Shown: piece after piece, positions 1 through 8,304 of the stretch
How positions within the stretch are numbered: position 1 is the first letter of the stretch
How the letters are laid out: the number at the start of each line of letters is the position of its first letter
Source: Lachnospiraceae bacterium
GTDB lineage: Bacteria > Bacillota > Clostridia > Lachnospirales > Lachnospiraceae
NCBI GenBank assembly: GCA_017940415.1
Contig: JAGAYR010000026.1
Location: 124,001 to 188,000 of the forward strand
DNA length: 64,000 nucleotides
Reading direction: 5' to 3'
Program-made: the position numbers and the translations under genes
Notes under the pieces: model-generated
The model's input: the letters and a program-made list of their open reading frames with translations, nothing else
Database searches by the model: none
What the model was told of the DNA's origin: nothing

Positions 1-1
1 C

Positions 2-62
2 CGAAGTGTTAGGAAAAGATGTAAGAAACTTTTTCTCAGACCTTCAGAAGAAGGGATATTAA
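2..62 (+). CDS. C-terminal end of an upstream gene (partial)
   Basis: Only the last 19 codons lie in the window; they read EVLGKDVRNFFSDLQKKGY and stop with TAA at 60-62. The next gene starts 21 bases later behind a GAGGTG ribosome binding site, with no room for a terminator, so this gene probably shares a transcript with the pel operon. The fragment is too short to assign to a family. Base composition and codon use match the downstream genes. Confidence 0.5.
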   Translation, partial: EVLGKDVRNFFSDLQKKGY

Positions 63-83
63 GTATTACTTTTGAGGTGAAAA

Positions 84-2261
84 ATGAACGTCCTGCTTAT
101 CGGAGGCGCAAGTACCTTTCTAAACAACCTTATAATCAAAATGAAGAAGGAAGGTCACAGAGTCTACCTTCTTACAGGGTCAAGATACGATAACAGACCT
201 TACCAGAAGGTTTTCGAAAAATATAATTTCAGTTATGACAGTACCTGTCTGAATGAAATATTCGAAAGCATAAGACCCGATCTGACCATCTACATGGGTG
301 CTTATGATACCAATTTCAACTGGGATAAGTCTGATGAAGAAGCCGTAAAATACTCAGCGAGAATGATGAATATTCTAATGGCTTATGTTATGGCAGGCAG
401 CGGAAGATTTGTCTACCTTTCTTCAAGTGAAGTTTATTCCGGTGATTACAAAGAAGAGATAACCGAAGAAGTTATTCCTTCACCTTCGGGATATAAGGGA
501 ATGGTTCTTGCTCAGGCCGAGGAGATGTGTACCAGCTACCGTAAGAGCACCGATAAGGATATCGTTATCCTCAGACTCGATAATGTATTTGTTATTCCCG
601 AGCATGTGGAAGATACTACAGATCCCTGCTCGAGGATGATCATTGAAGGCCTTCATAAATACGTTATCCCTATCGAAAACAACCATAAGATCGCGCTTAC
701 ATATGTTACCGATGCAATCGAGTGCATCTATAAGGTTTCCATGGCTGAAAACCATATGAAGCCTTTGTATAATATTTCGTCATCCGAACCTGTATCCGAG
801 CAGTATGTCGCTGAGCAGATCATTAAGCACATGGGATTCAGGGTTGAGACTGCAAGCACCGGAACGAATGCATCCCAGCTTGTACTTTCCAATGAAGCTT
901 TTTCCTGGGAGTTCGGATATGTATCCCTTTGTGATTTCAGCAGGATAATTGCAAAAGTCGTATCTCAGATGAAGAGATACAGACGTACATTCGTATTCGG
1001 CGAAGCAATGAAGAGAAGCTTTAAAGAAAGACTTCTTGAAAAAGCCGGAACTGCGATCAAAGTACTCATTCCTTTCCTTGAAAACGTTATTGCCTTCGGA
1101 TTGGTTTCACTTATTGTATCCGTTGCGGGCAACAGTACGTTTTTTGCAAAAATGGATTTCTATTTACTGTATGTCCTTCTCTTTGCCGTTTTCTACGGTC
1201 AGCAGCAGGCTACAGTTTCAGCAACACTTTCCGTTCTCGGATATCTCCTCAGCAAGATCACAGGTCAGACCGGCGTATCTGTTCTTATAGACAGCGGTAC
1301 CTATCTGTGGATTGCACAGCTTTTCATCATCGGTCTTGTTGTAGGCTACATGCGTGACACCATCACCAAGATGAAAAGAGAACATGAAGAAGATCATGAT
1401 TACCTTACTCTTCAGCTCCGTGATATCAAGGATATCAACGACAGCAATGTAAGAGTTAAGGATGCGCTTGAAACTCAGATAATCAACCAGAATGACAGCG
1501 TAGGTAAGATCTATGCCATAACTTCCCGTCTGGATCTTTATAACCAGGAAGAAGTTTTGTTCCATGCGGCTGAGATTGTTTCCGACATCATGAAGAGTAA
1601 GGATGTATCCGTCTATACAGTCGGTGCTTCAGAATATGCAAGACTTTTTTCCTATACATCAGAGAAGGCAAAGGTTCTTGGTAATTCCGTAAGGTCTCGT
1701 GATCTTGGAGAGATGTGGGATGCATTTGCTCAGAAGAAAGTATTTATCAACAGATCGCTTTCGGAGGAACTTCCCGTTATGGCTTCCGCTATCTACGGTG
1801 ATGAAGGCGATGTTCAGATAATAATTATGATCTGGTCCCTTCCCTGGGAAAGCATGACCCTCGGACAGGCCAACCAGCTTGTTGTTATCGGCGCACTTAT
1901 CCGAAGCGCAGTTGTAAGAGCCAATAAGTATCTTGCTGCTCTTGAGGATGAGATGTACGTCGGAGAAAGTCATCTTCTTGAGGCTGATGCATTTAAGAAT
2001 CTCGTTACCGCATATACCAATGCAATGAAAGCCGGACTTACCGAATGCGTTGTTGTAAAGCTTCATTCGGAGGGTGCGGATTCGGAAAGCTACAGCGAGA
2101 ATCTTTATTCCAAACTCAGAGATCATGACTATGTGGGATTCCTCGAGGATGGAAGTCTTGGACTTCTTTTGGCTAATTCGGGTGTGGATGATGCCGAGAA
2201 GGTTATGGAGAGACTTAAGCCCTTCGGATATGCCGGCGAGATAATGGAGGAGATCGAGTGA
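84..2261 (+). CDS. pelD: PelD-like c-di-GMP receptor with N-terminal SDR/epimerase-like domain
   Basis: A 725-residue membrane protein expected to be the c-di-GMP-sensing part of the Pel polysaccharide synthase. Residues 1-300 resemble an extended SDR sugar-nucleotide epimerase (YLSSSEVYSG is clear), but the glycine motif is eroded (GGASTFLN) and the catalytic YxxxK reads YKGMV, so this half is probably not an active enzyme. Residues 320-430 hold about four membrane segments as in PelD, followed by a coiled stretch and a GAF-like region. The C-terminus is a degenerate GGDEF domain: RDHD at 679-682 matches the inhibitory RxxD site five residues ahead of the active-site loop, which here is EDGSL. 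That pattern (I-site kept, active site lost) is how PelD binds c-di-GMP without making it. The start follows GAGGTG; the stop overlaps pelE by one base. SDR-PelD fusions are, from memory, known in Gram-positive pel loci. Confidence 0.85.
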   Translation: MNVLLIGGASTFLNNLIIKMKKEGHRVYLLTGSRYDNRPYQKVFEKYNFSYDSTCLNEIFESIRPDLTIYMGAYDTNFNWDKSDEEAVKYSARMMNILMAYVMAGSGRFVYLSSSEVYSGDYKEEITEEVIPSPSGYKGMVLAQAEEMCTSYRKSTDKDIVILRLDNVFVIPEHVEDTTDPCSRMIIEGLHKYVIPIENNHKIALTYVTDAIECIYKVSMAENHMKPLYNISSSEPVSEQYVAEQIIKHMGFRVETASTGTNASQLVLSNEAFSWEFGYVSLCDFSRIIAKVVSQMKRYRRTFVFGEAMKRSFKERLLEKAGTAIKVLIPFLENVIAFGLVSLIVSVAGNSTFFAKMDFYLLYVLLFAVFYGQQQATVSATLSVLGYLLSKITGQTGVSVLIDSGTYLWIAQLFIIGLVVGYMRDTITKMKREHEEDHDYLTLQLRDIKDINDSNVRVKDALETQIINQNDSVGKIYAITSRLDLYNQEEVLFHAAEIVSDIMKSKDVSVYTVGASEYARLFSYTSEKAKVLGNSVRSRDLGEMWDAFAQKKVFINRSLSEELPVMASAIYGDEGDVQIIIMIWSLPWESMTLGQANQLVVIGALIRSAVVRANKYLAALEDEMYVGESHLLEADAFKNLVTAYTNAMKAGLTECVVVKLHSEGADSESYSENLYSKLRDHDYVGFLEDGSLGLLLANSGVDDAEKVMERLKPFGYAGEIMEEIE

Positions 2262-3160
2262 TGAATTCTCATCTTACGATTCTTCTTAGCGTATTCATTA
2301 TCAACTTAATTATTTCAGTCATTTATCTGGTGGTAGGTCTTGGCCGTAAGACTAAGTCTATCGTTCTTAAATTTACGGTAATGGCTTTGTGCCCCGTCCT
2401 TGGACCTATGTTTTTCGGGCTGTCATATCTGTTCTATAAGTTCTTTTTCTCGGAGCCTGTTGATCTCGAGGACGTAATATTCAGCAAGGATAAAGTAAAA
2501 TCAACATTCCGTGCCGAGGAAGACAGAGAGCGAAATCTTGTTTCAATCGAAGAAGCAATCGCTGTCACCAATGAATCGGATCTCAGAACTCTTATGATGA
2601 ATGTCGTAAGAGGTGATGTTCGTCAGACACTCACTTCCATTTCGCTTGCTCTTGAAAGTAACGATTCCGAGACTGCACACTATGCCGCATCCGTTCTTCA
2701 GGATGCTCTCGGTGAATTCAGGGCAAATGTAGAGAAGTACCGCAAGATGATGGGAGAGGATAAGGAAACAAGGATCTATGCGGCAGAGGCTGCGGTCACC
2801 TACATGGATGGTGTTCTCAAGCAGAAAGTATTTACTCCCATTGAGCAGAAACACTATGTGAAGATCATGGAAAGCATATGCGGAGTCATCTATGATGAAG
2901 CTCCCGAATCCATGGAATTGCCATATCTTGAAGCAATATGTATGAGACTTCTTGAGATAGAAGATCACAGTGCATGTGAGAAGTGGTGCGACAGACTTGT
3001 AGAGATGTTCCCCGATACGCTTCCTTCTTTTACATGCCGCTTGAAACTTTATTTCAATAAGCATGACAGAGAGAAATTCTTTAATGTTATAAATGAACTC
3101 AAAGCTTCATCCGTAGTCGTAGACAGGGAGACATTGGAGCTTATAAGAGTTTTTATGTAA
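2261..3160 (+). CDS. pelE: PelE-like membrane-anchored TPR protein
   Basis: A 299-residue protein with two N-terminal membrane helices (residues 5-27 and 35-62) and a soluble helical region resembling tetratricopeptide repeats. The segment around LALESNDSETAHYAASVLQ is typical of PelE, which partners with PelD and PelG in the inner-membrane synthase complex. The ATG overlaps the pelD stop codon (GTGATGA); a GTG one codon earlier is possible, but the ATGA arrangement recurs through this window. It sits between pelD and the DUF2194 gene, the order reported for Gram-positive pel operons. No catalytic residues are expected; the role is scaffolding. Identification rests on membrane topology, helical repeats and position as much as on sequence. 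Confidence 0.75.
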   Translation: MNSHLTILLSVFIINLIISVIYLVVGLGRKTKSIVLKFTVMALCPVLGPMFFGLSYLFYKFFFSEPVDLEDVIFSKDKVKSTFRAEEDRERNLVSIEEAIAVTNESDLRTLMMNVVRGDVRQTLTSISLALESNDSETAHYAASVLQDALGEFRANVEKYRKMMGEDKETRIYAAEAAVTYMDGVLKQKVFTPIEQKHYVKIMESICGVIYDEAPESMELPYLEAICMRLLEIEDHSACEKWCDRLVEMFPDTLPSFTCRLKLYFNKHDREKFFNVINELKASSVVVDRETLELIRVFM

Positions 3161-3170
3161 GGTAAAGGTA

Positions 3171-5042
3171 ATGGTTTCCAGAAGGAATTTTTTTGCGATA
3201 TTTCTGATGATGTTTGTCGTATTGTTCCTGTGTCAGTTCTCACAGGCGATGCACGAGAATATATCGCATTCCGACAATGATGAATATGAGAGCTTGGAGA
3301 TTCCGTCCGCAGGCGATATGTGGGTTCCCGGAAAGCCTTTTGAAATCCCCGAAGGCATCGATCTCACCGGTATCGATACTTTTAAGAAGACGGTTCTTTT
3401 CGTTGCTGCCGATGACAGTGAGGTACTAAACACCGTAACCACATGGTGTGAACTCACCAAGCAGGAACTGGAGGTATCGAGAAAACTGCCTCTGTATTCT
3501 TTCCTTGATCAGGATAAGGAATACATGATCCTGATAGATGCGGCTTCGGTTCCCACCATCGATTATATGCCTTATATCCGCAATTACATTATCCGCGGAA
3601 TAACCGTAGTTTTCTGTACGCTTCCCGAGACGGATGATATCAGGAATGACGACCAGCTTCGTAACTTCCTCGGAATCACCGAAATCCCGAGCGATTCGGT
3701 TTCGGTAGACGGCATCAGAATTTTTGACGGAGCGTTTGTCGGCGGAGAAGCGGTATATAAAGTTGTTTATCCCGAAGATAAGAAGTATCAGGATCTGGAT
3801 CTTGAAATGCCCTGGTATGTAACTGCCGAAGGTTCCAAGACATACATCGTCGGAATGATGGATGAGGATGAATACGACAGAGAGAAATTCCCCAGAATTG
3901 TCTGGCGTTACAGCGGCGGTAATACCAAAGTGTTTGCCGTAAACGGAGATTATATGAAGGGACTTGAAGGACTCGGACTTTTGGATCTGTTCGTTTATGA
4001 GAGTTCCGATTATGCTCTTTATCCCGTGGTAAATGCTGCATCAACAGTACTCGCAGATATGCCCGGTTTTACCGATGAAAACAGTGATGCTTTAAACGAA
4101 GCATACAGCAGAGATTCCCGATCTGCGGGCAGGGATATATTCCTGCCGGGAATAATATCTTCTGCATCCAGAAACGGTTTTGTGCCGACCTTTATGCTGA
4201 TCACTAAATACGACCTTGGAAGTGATGCTGCTACCGATATGAGTCCTCTGGATTTCTATCTGCAGCAGATAAATGAGATAAACGGTGAAGCAGGATTATC
4301 CCTCAGATCGGAATCCGGTTTTACTTTGGAAGATAAGATTGCATTTGACACTCAGGCAATTGCGGGGGCCGGATTACCTTACCGTTTCAGAACTCTTTAT
4401 TATGACAGTGCGGATGAACTGGAAGAATCCGCAGAACTGCTCAGCGGTTATTCGACTGTGGCATGTGCCGGTGCGGATGCCCTGTTCTCTTATCTGACAG
4501 ATGATATAACCTGTCAGATGATAACTCAGGATGCGGCTAAGTATTCCTACAGCGGGGATTTCCTTGCCAGAAGCCTTAATACTTCCGTCGGTTATTCGTC
4601 ACTTTTGATGGATCTTCATCCTACACTCTGGCCTGAGAATTCATCTGATTATTGGGAGAATTATTTTAACGTTCTCGACAGTAACGTTTCCACATATTGG
4701 AGACGTCTTGCTCTCTTTGAACAGACCACACTTTCGGAGAGTGATCTCAGGATCAGAAGAATGCTTAGCCTGGATTATGATTCCTATGCTGAGGATATCA
4801 ATAACGGAAAGCTGATAACACTGATGGTTTCCGGAGGAGGAGACGAAAGCTATTTTCTTCTCAGAACCCATGACCAGAAGATCAGTGAGATCACGGGCGG
4901 TGAATTTACGAGAATAGATGATGACTCGTATCTGATATGTGCCCGTGAAAATACAGTAAAGATACGTATTACGGATTCGGATGATGTTTTGAGGTATTAT
5001 AACCCCTTCAGGATTCCGAGATTTATGCAGGATCAGTTATGA
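3171..5042 (+). CDS. DUF2194-family, PelA-deacetylase-like extracellular protein
   Basis: A 623-residue protein with one N-terminal membrane anchor (residues 7-26) and a large extracytoplasmic part. It resembles DUF2194 proteins that occupy the PelA deacetylase position in Gram-positive pel operons. Visible features are a Rossmann-like beginning (KKTVLFVAADDSEVLN), a central region around GFVPTFMLITKYDLGS, and DLHPTLWP near residue 485, whose Asp and His could be metal ligands. No PelA-type glycoside hydrolase domain is obvious. In the pathway it would partly deacetylate the secreted GalNAc-rich polymer outside the membrane. The gene starts 10 bases after pelE and overlaps pelF by four bases (ATGA). 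The deacetylase role is inferred from position and family; the catalytic residues are not firmly placed. Confidence 0.65.
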   Translation: MVSRRNFFAIFLMMFVVLFLCQFSQAMHENISHSDNDEYESLEIPSAGDMWVPGKPFEIPEGIDLTGIDTFKKTVLFVAADDSEVLNTVTTWCELTKQELEVSRKLPLYSFLDQDKEYMILIDAASVPTIDYMPYIRNYIIRGITVVFCTLPETDDIRNDDQLRNFLGITEIPSDSVSVDGIRIFDGAFVGGEAVYKVVYPEDKKYQDLDLEMPWYVTAEGSKTYIVGMMDEDEYDREKFPRIVWRYSGGNTKVFAVNGDYMKGLEGLGLLDLFVYESSDYALYPVVNAASTVLADMPGFTDENSDALNEAYSRDSRSAGRDIFLPGIISSASRNGFVPTFMLITKYDLGSDAATDMSPLDFYLQQINEINGEAGLSLRSESGFTLEDKIAFDTQAIAGAGLPYRFRTLYYDSADELEESAELLSGYSTVACAGADALFSYLTDDITCQMITQDAAKYSYSGDFLARSLNTSVGYSSLLMDLHPTLWPENSSDYWENYFNVLDSNVSTYWRRLALFEQTTLSESDLRIRRMLSLDYDSYAEDINNGKLITLMVSGGGDESYFLLRTHDQKISEITGGEFTRIDDDSYLICARENTVKIRITDSDDVLRYYNPFRIPRFMQDQL

Positions 5043-6478
5043 AAATTTGTATAGTAGCGGAAGGCTGTTATCCCTATGTTGTCGGTGGTGTATCAGGCTG
5101 GATAAACAGCATGATATGTTCCTTCCCCAACATTGAATTTGAAATACTGGCTATTATTTCAAATAGGGAAGGAAGCGGAAAATTTGCATATGATCTGCCC
5201 TCAAATGTTACTGCGGTATATGAGGCTTATCTGGATGATTATGATTTCAAGTCAGATCATCCCAGATTTGAGAAGAAGAAGCTCAGCCGCAGTGAATACA
5301 ATGCTCTCCGAAGTGTTGTCATGGGACAGAATACCGAGTGGAATGTTTTATTCGATCTGTTTAACAAAAAGAAGATCTCGGTTGACTCGCTCCTCATGGG
5401 AGAGGATTTCCTGCGCATTGTTGAAGAGTGCTATGACGAAGGCTTTTCACAGATCGTTTTCTCCGACTTTTTGTGGACAATGAGATCCATATATCTTCCT
5501 TTGTTCCTGATGCTGGGAACCAAGATTCCCAAAGCAGACATTTATCACTGCGTTGCAACGGGATATGCGGGAGTTCTGGGAGGAATGGCAAAGCATTTGT
5601 ACGGCTGTCCTCTTATGGTCTCGGAGCACGGTATTTATACCAGAGAAAGAGAAGAGGAAATTCTCAAGGCCACATGGGTAGGCGGTGTTTATAAGAGCAT
5701 CTGGATAGATCAGTTCAGAAAGATGTCCAAACTTGCCTATGACAGTGCGGATATTGTTACTTCTCTGTATGCACATGCGGGAAAATTACAGGAACAGATA
5801 GGCTGCCCCAAAAACAAGATAGTTATTACTCCCAACGGAATCACCGTTGAGAATTTTGAAAACATTCCTCTTAAGAGTGAGGATGAAAAGAAATACATCC
5901 AGATCGGTGCCGTACTCAGAGTTGCCCCCATCAAGGATGTTAAGACCATGATCCAGGCATTTTCATATGCCAAGGAAAAGGTTCCAGCTCTTAAGCTGTT
6001 TATCATGGGCCCTGTGGATGAGGATCCCGAATACGTTCATGAGTGTTATGACCTTGTAAGAAATTTGAGGGTTAAAGATGTAGTTTTCACCGGAAGGATC
6101 AATACCAGGGAATATCTCGGAAGAATGGATTATACCATTCTTACCAGTATTTCGGAGGGACAGCCTCTTACCATTCTGGAAAGCTTTGCCGCTCACAAAC
6201 CTGTTATCGCTACGGATGTAGGTGATTGTAAAGGTCTTGTTTACGGCGAAGAAGGAGATGAGTTCGGAGATGCGGGTATCATTACTCACATCATGAATAC
6301 TCAGGAAATATCCGATGCCATAGTAAAACTCGCAGAGTCCGAAAAACTCAGAACCGAAATGGGTGAGGCCGGATACAAGAGAGTATGTGAATATTTCAGA
6401 GTCGAATACATGAAGGATCAGTACAAGGATCTTTATGAGCGACTTCGTGTAATGAAGGTTGAAAGGAGCCGGTCTTAA
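5039..6478 (+). CDS. pelF: PelF, GT4 glycosyltransferase of Pel polysaccharide synthesis
   Basis: A 479-residue cytoplasmic GT-B glycosyltransferase. The N-terminus EGCYPYVVGGVSGWINSMI is the PelF hallmark, and the retaining GT4 signature EX7E is present near residues 373-381 (SEGQPLTILES), followed by AHKPVIATDVG. The acceptor half includes HCVATGYAGVLGG and SEHGIYTREREEE, both usual in PelF. The enzyme uses a UDP-hexosamine (UDP-GalNAc/GlcNAc in characterised systems) to extend the polymer that PelG exports. Length is normal for the family. The start overlaps the preceding gene as ATGA, and the stop precedes the pelG GTG by one base. This is one of the two most certain members of the operon. 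Confidence 0.93.
   Translation: MKICIVAEGCYPYVVGGVSGWINSMICSFPNIEFEILAIISNREGSGKFAYDLPSNVTAVYEAYLDDYDFKSDHPRFEKKKLSRSEYNALRSVVMGQNTEWNVLFDLFNKKKISVDSLLMGEDFLRIVEECYDEGFSQIVFSDFLWTMRSIYLPLFLMLGTKIPKADIYHCVATGYAGVLGGMAKHLYGCPLMVSEHGIYTREREEEILKATWVGGVYKSIWIDQFRKMSKLAYDSADIVTSLYAHAGKLQEQIGCPKNKIVITPNGITVENFENIPLKSEDEKKYIQIGAVLRVAPIKDVKTMIQAFSYAKEKVPALKLFIMGPVDEDPEYVHECYDLVRNLRVKDVVFTGRINTREYLGRMDYTILTSISEGQPLTILESFAAHKPVIATDVGDCKGLVYGEEGDEFGDAGIITHIMNTQEISDAIVKLAESEKLRTEMGEAGYKRVCEYFRVEYMKDQYKDLYERLRVMKVERSRS
6463..6468 (+). promoter_or_regulatory. Ribosome binding site fixing the pelG start
   Basis: AAGGAG lies inside the 3' end of pelF, 11 bases ahead of the GTG at 6480. It favours the GTG start (MAGIG...) over the TTG at 6459. 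Confidence 0.6.
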
Positions 6479-6479
6479 G

Positions 6480-7916
6480 GTGGCAGGAATTGGTGTAAAA
6501 CTTAATAAGATATACAGCAAGAGAACCATAGCCACAGGTATATGGGGTGCGGGTTACAGTACCGTTATTTCCATCGCTCCCATGGTGCTTGTTATCCTTG
6601 CGGTTTATCTGATGCAGAGATTCCTCGGATATTCAAAGCTCAGCTATGCTTCCAGGGAATTATATTCCTGCACGGTCCTTTATATTTTTATCTTCGGACT
6701 GCTTACCGCATCGCCCTTTAATGCAGTGCTTTCCAAGTATATGTCGGATATCATTTATTACGATGAATACGACAACATTATCCCCTGCTATTATGTAGGA
6801 CTGTTTATGAACACTATCCTGAGCTTTATAGTCGGTGTTCCTTTCTGCATCAGGGAATACATAGTCGGAAAGATCGATCCTTATTTTATCTTCCTTGGAT
6901 TTTTCGGATACATGTGCCTCATGATGGTATTTTATTCGATGCTTTATCTTTCCATTTGTAAATCCTATAAGAGAATTTCCGTATTCTTCCTGATAGGAAT
7001 GACGTTAACGGTTCTTCTGTCACTGCTTTTCGTCTATGTATTTAAGATGGAAGTTACCTATGCAATGCTGCTTTCACTTGACCTTGGCTTTATGCTCATC
7101 GGTTCACTTGAATATGCACAGATCAGAAGCTACTTCAGGGAAAACAGCGGACGCTATAAAGAAGTACTTAGATATTTCAAAAAGTACTGGAAGCTGGTTG
7201 CAACAAACTTCCTTTATATCCTGGGTCTTTACGTACATAACTTCGTATTCTGGACTACCGATATGAAGCTGGTGGTTGCAAACTGTTTCGTATGCATGCC
7301 TTCATATGACATGGCTACATGCCTTGCGATGTTCACCAATATCTCCGCAAGCGTAATCTTCATATCACAGGTGGAGATGTATTTCCACGAAAGATACAGG
7401 AAATATTCCGAGGCTGTAACCGGCGGAAGAGGAATGGATATCAGAAATACCAAGTCCAGAATGTTCGAGCAGTTATCCGATGAGATCATGAACCTGGTAA
7501 GAATCCAGTTCATCGTCACCGTCGTAATCTTTTTCCTGGCGGTTATGATACTTCCCAGATTCGGATTTGGCGGACTTGTGCTTGATATTTACCCTTGTCT
7601 TACTTCCGGATACTTCATCCTGTTTATTATGTATTCGGCAATAATATTCCTTTACTATTTCAATGATCTTAACGGAGCACTTCTTACTGCTGTCTGTTTT
7701 GTGGCATTTACATTCGCAGGCTCAATGATGTCCAAGGAGCTTACACCTCTCTGGTACGGACTCGGACTTATACTGGGAAGCTTCGCGGGATGGATCACCG
7801 CATATTACAGACTTCGCAAGATGGAAAAGACTCTGGACGTACATGTATTCTGCAGCGGACATCTTATGAAACGCAGGGAAGGAAAGATGCCTTCCAACAA
7901 AGTTTACTCCAGGTGA
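6480..7916 (+). CDS. pelG: PelG, Pel polysaccharide membrane transporter
   Basis: A 478-residue polytopic membrane protein of the MOP flippase superfamily with about 12 hydrophobic segments. I place the start at GTG 6480 rather than the upstream in-frame TTG at 6459. The GTG gives MAGIGVKLNKIYSK, matching the usual PelG beginning (MAGIGFELRK), and is preceded by AAGGAG at 6463-6468, whereas the TTG would put that site inside the gene. PelG is thought to carry the nascent polymer across the membrane together with PelD, PelE and PelF. It lies one base after pelF and is followed 13 bases later by a DUF2304 gene, so transcription continues into the glycan genes. Confidence 0.92.
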   Translation: MAGIGVKLNKIYSKRTIATGIWGAGYSTVISIAPMVLVILAVYLMQRFLGYSKLSYASRELYSCTVLYIFIFGLLTASPFNAVLSKYMSDIIYYDEYDNIIPCYYVGLFMNTILSFIVGVPFCIREYIVGKIDPYFIFLGFFGYMCLMMVFYSMLYLSICKSYKRISVFFLIGMTLTVLLSLLFVYVFKMEVTYAMLLSLDLGFMLIGSLEYAQIRSYFRENSGRYKEVLRYFKKYWKLVATNFLYILGLYVHNFVFWTTDMKLVVANCFVCMPSYDMATCLAMFTNISASVIFISQVEMYFHERYRKYSEAVTGGRGMDIRNTKSRMFEQLSDEIMNLVRIQFIVTVVIFFLAVMILPRFGFGGLVLDIYPCLTSGYFILFIMYSAIIFLYYFNDLNGALLTAVCFVAFTFAGSMMSKELTPLWYGLGLILGSFAGWITAYYRLRKMEKTLDVHVFCSGHLMKRREGKMPSNKVYSR

Positions 7917-7929
7917 AAGGAGAACGGAT

Positions 7930-8304
7930 ATGAATGCAATGGGCCTTATATTTAAGATAGTCGTAATCCTTCTCGGAGCATTTCTGCTCTGCGATGCGAT
8001 CTTTTCTCTTGCGAAAAGAAAAATGACTGAATCGTTTTGCCTGATGTGGGGTCTCATCTCGGTTATCACTATAATCGTTGGCATTATCATACAGCCCTCC
8101 AAGCTGTCGGATTTCCTTTCTCCGATGAGCTTTGCGCTTATAATTTTGGCACTTTATCCCTTGCTTCATATCGCACTCTTTTTCTCACATACAATTTCTG
8201 ACCTTGTACGTAAGAACAATGAGCTTGCGATAAACGTTTCGCTTCTTATCAGCGAAAACGAAGAGCTGAAGAAGATGATCGAAGAGATCAAAGATGGAAA
8301 ATAA
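7930..8304 (+). CDS. DUF2304-family small membrane protein
   Basis: A 124-residue protein with three hydrophobic segments (about residues 4-22, 35-55 and 65-90) and a charged, probably coiled-coil tail (SENEELKKMIEEIKDGK). The pattern of an early membrane helix, a KRKMTESFCLMWGL motif and a coiled tail matches DUF2304, a small protein usually encoded next to GT2 or GT4 glycosyltransferases in polysaccharide loci. Its biochemical role is unknown; helping membrane attachment of a partner glycosyltransferase is a guess from context. It starts 13 bases after pelG behind AAAGGAG and overlaps the next glycosyltransferase by 11 bases, which suggests translational coupling. Confidence 0.75.
   Translation: MNAMGLIFKIVVILLGAFLLCDAIFSLAKRKMTESFCLMWGLISVITIIVGIIIQPSKLSDFLSPMSFALIILALYPLLHIALFFSHTISDLVRKNNELAINVSLLISENEELKKMIEEIKDGK

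Noticed and set aside
63-83. c-di-GMP riboswitch controlling pel
   Set aside because: Only 21 bases lie between the preceding gene and pelD; any riboswitch would be outside the window.
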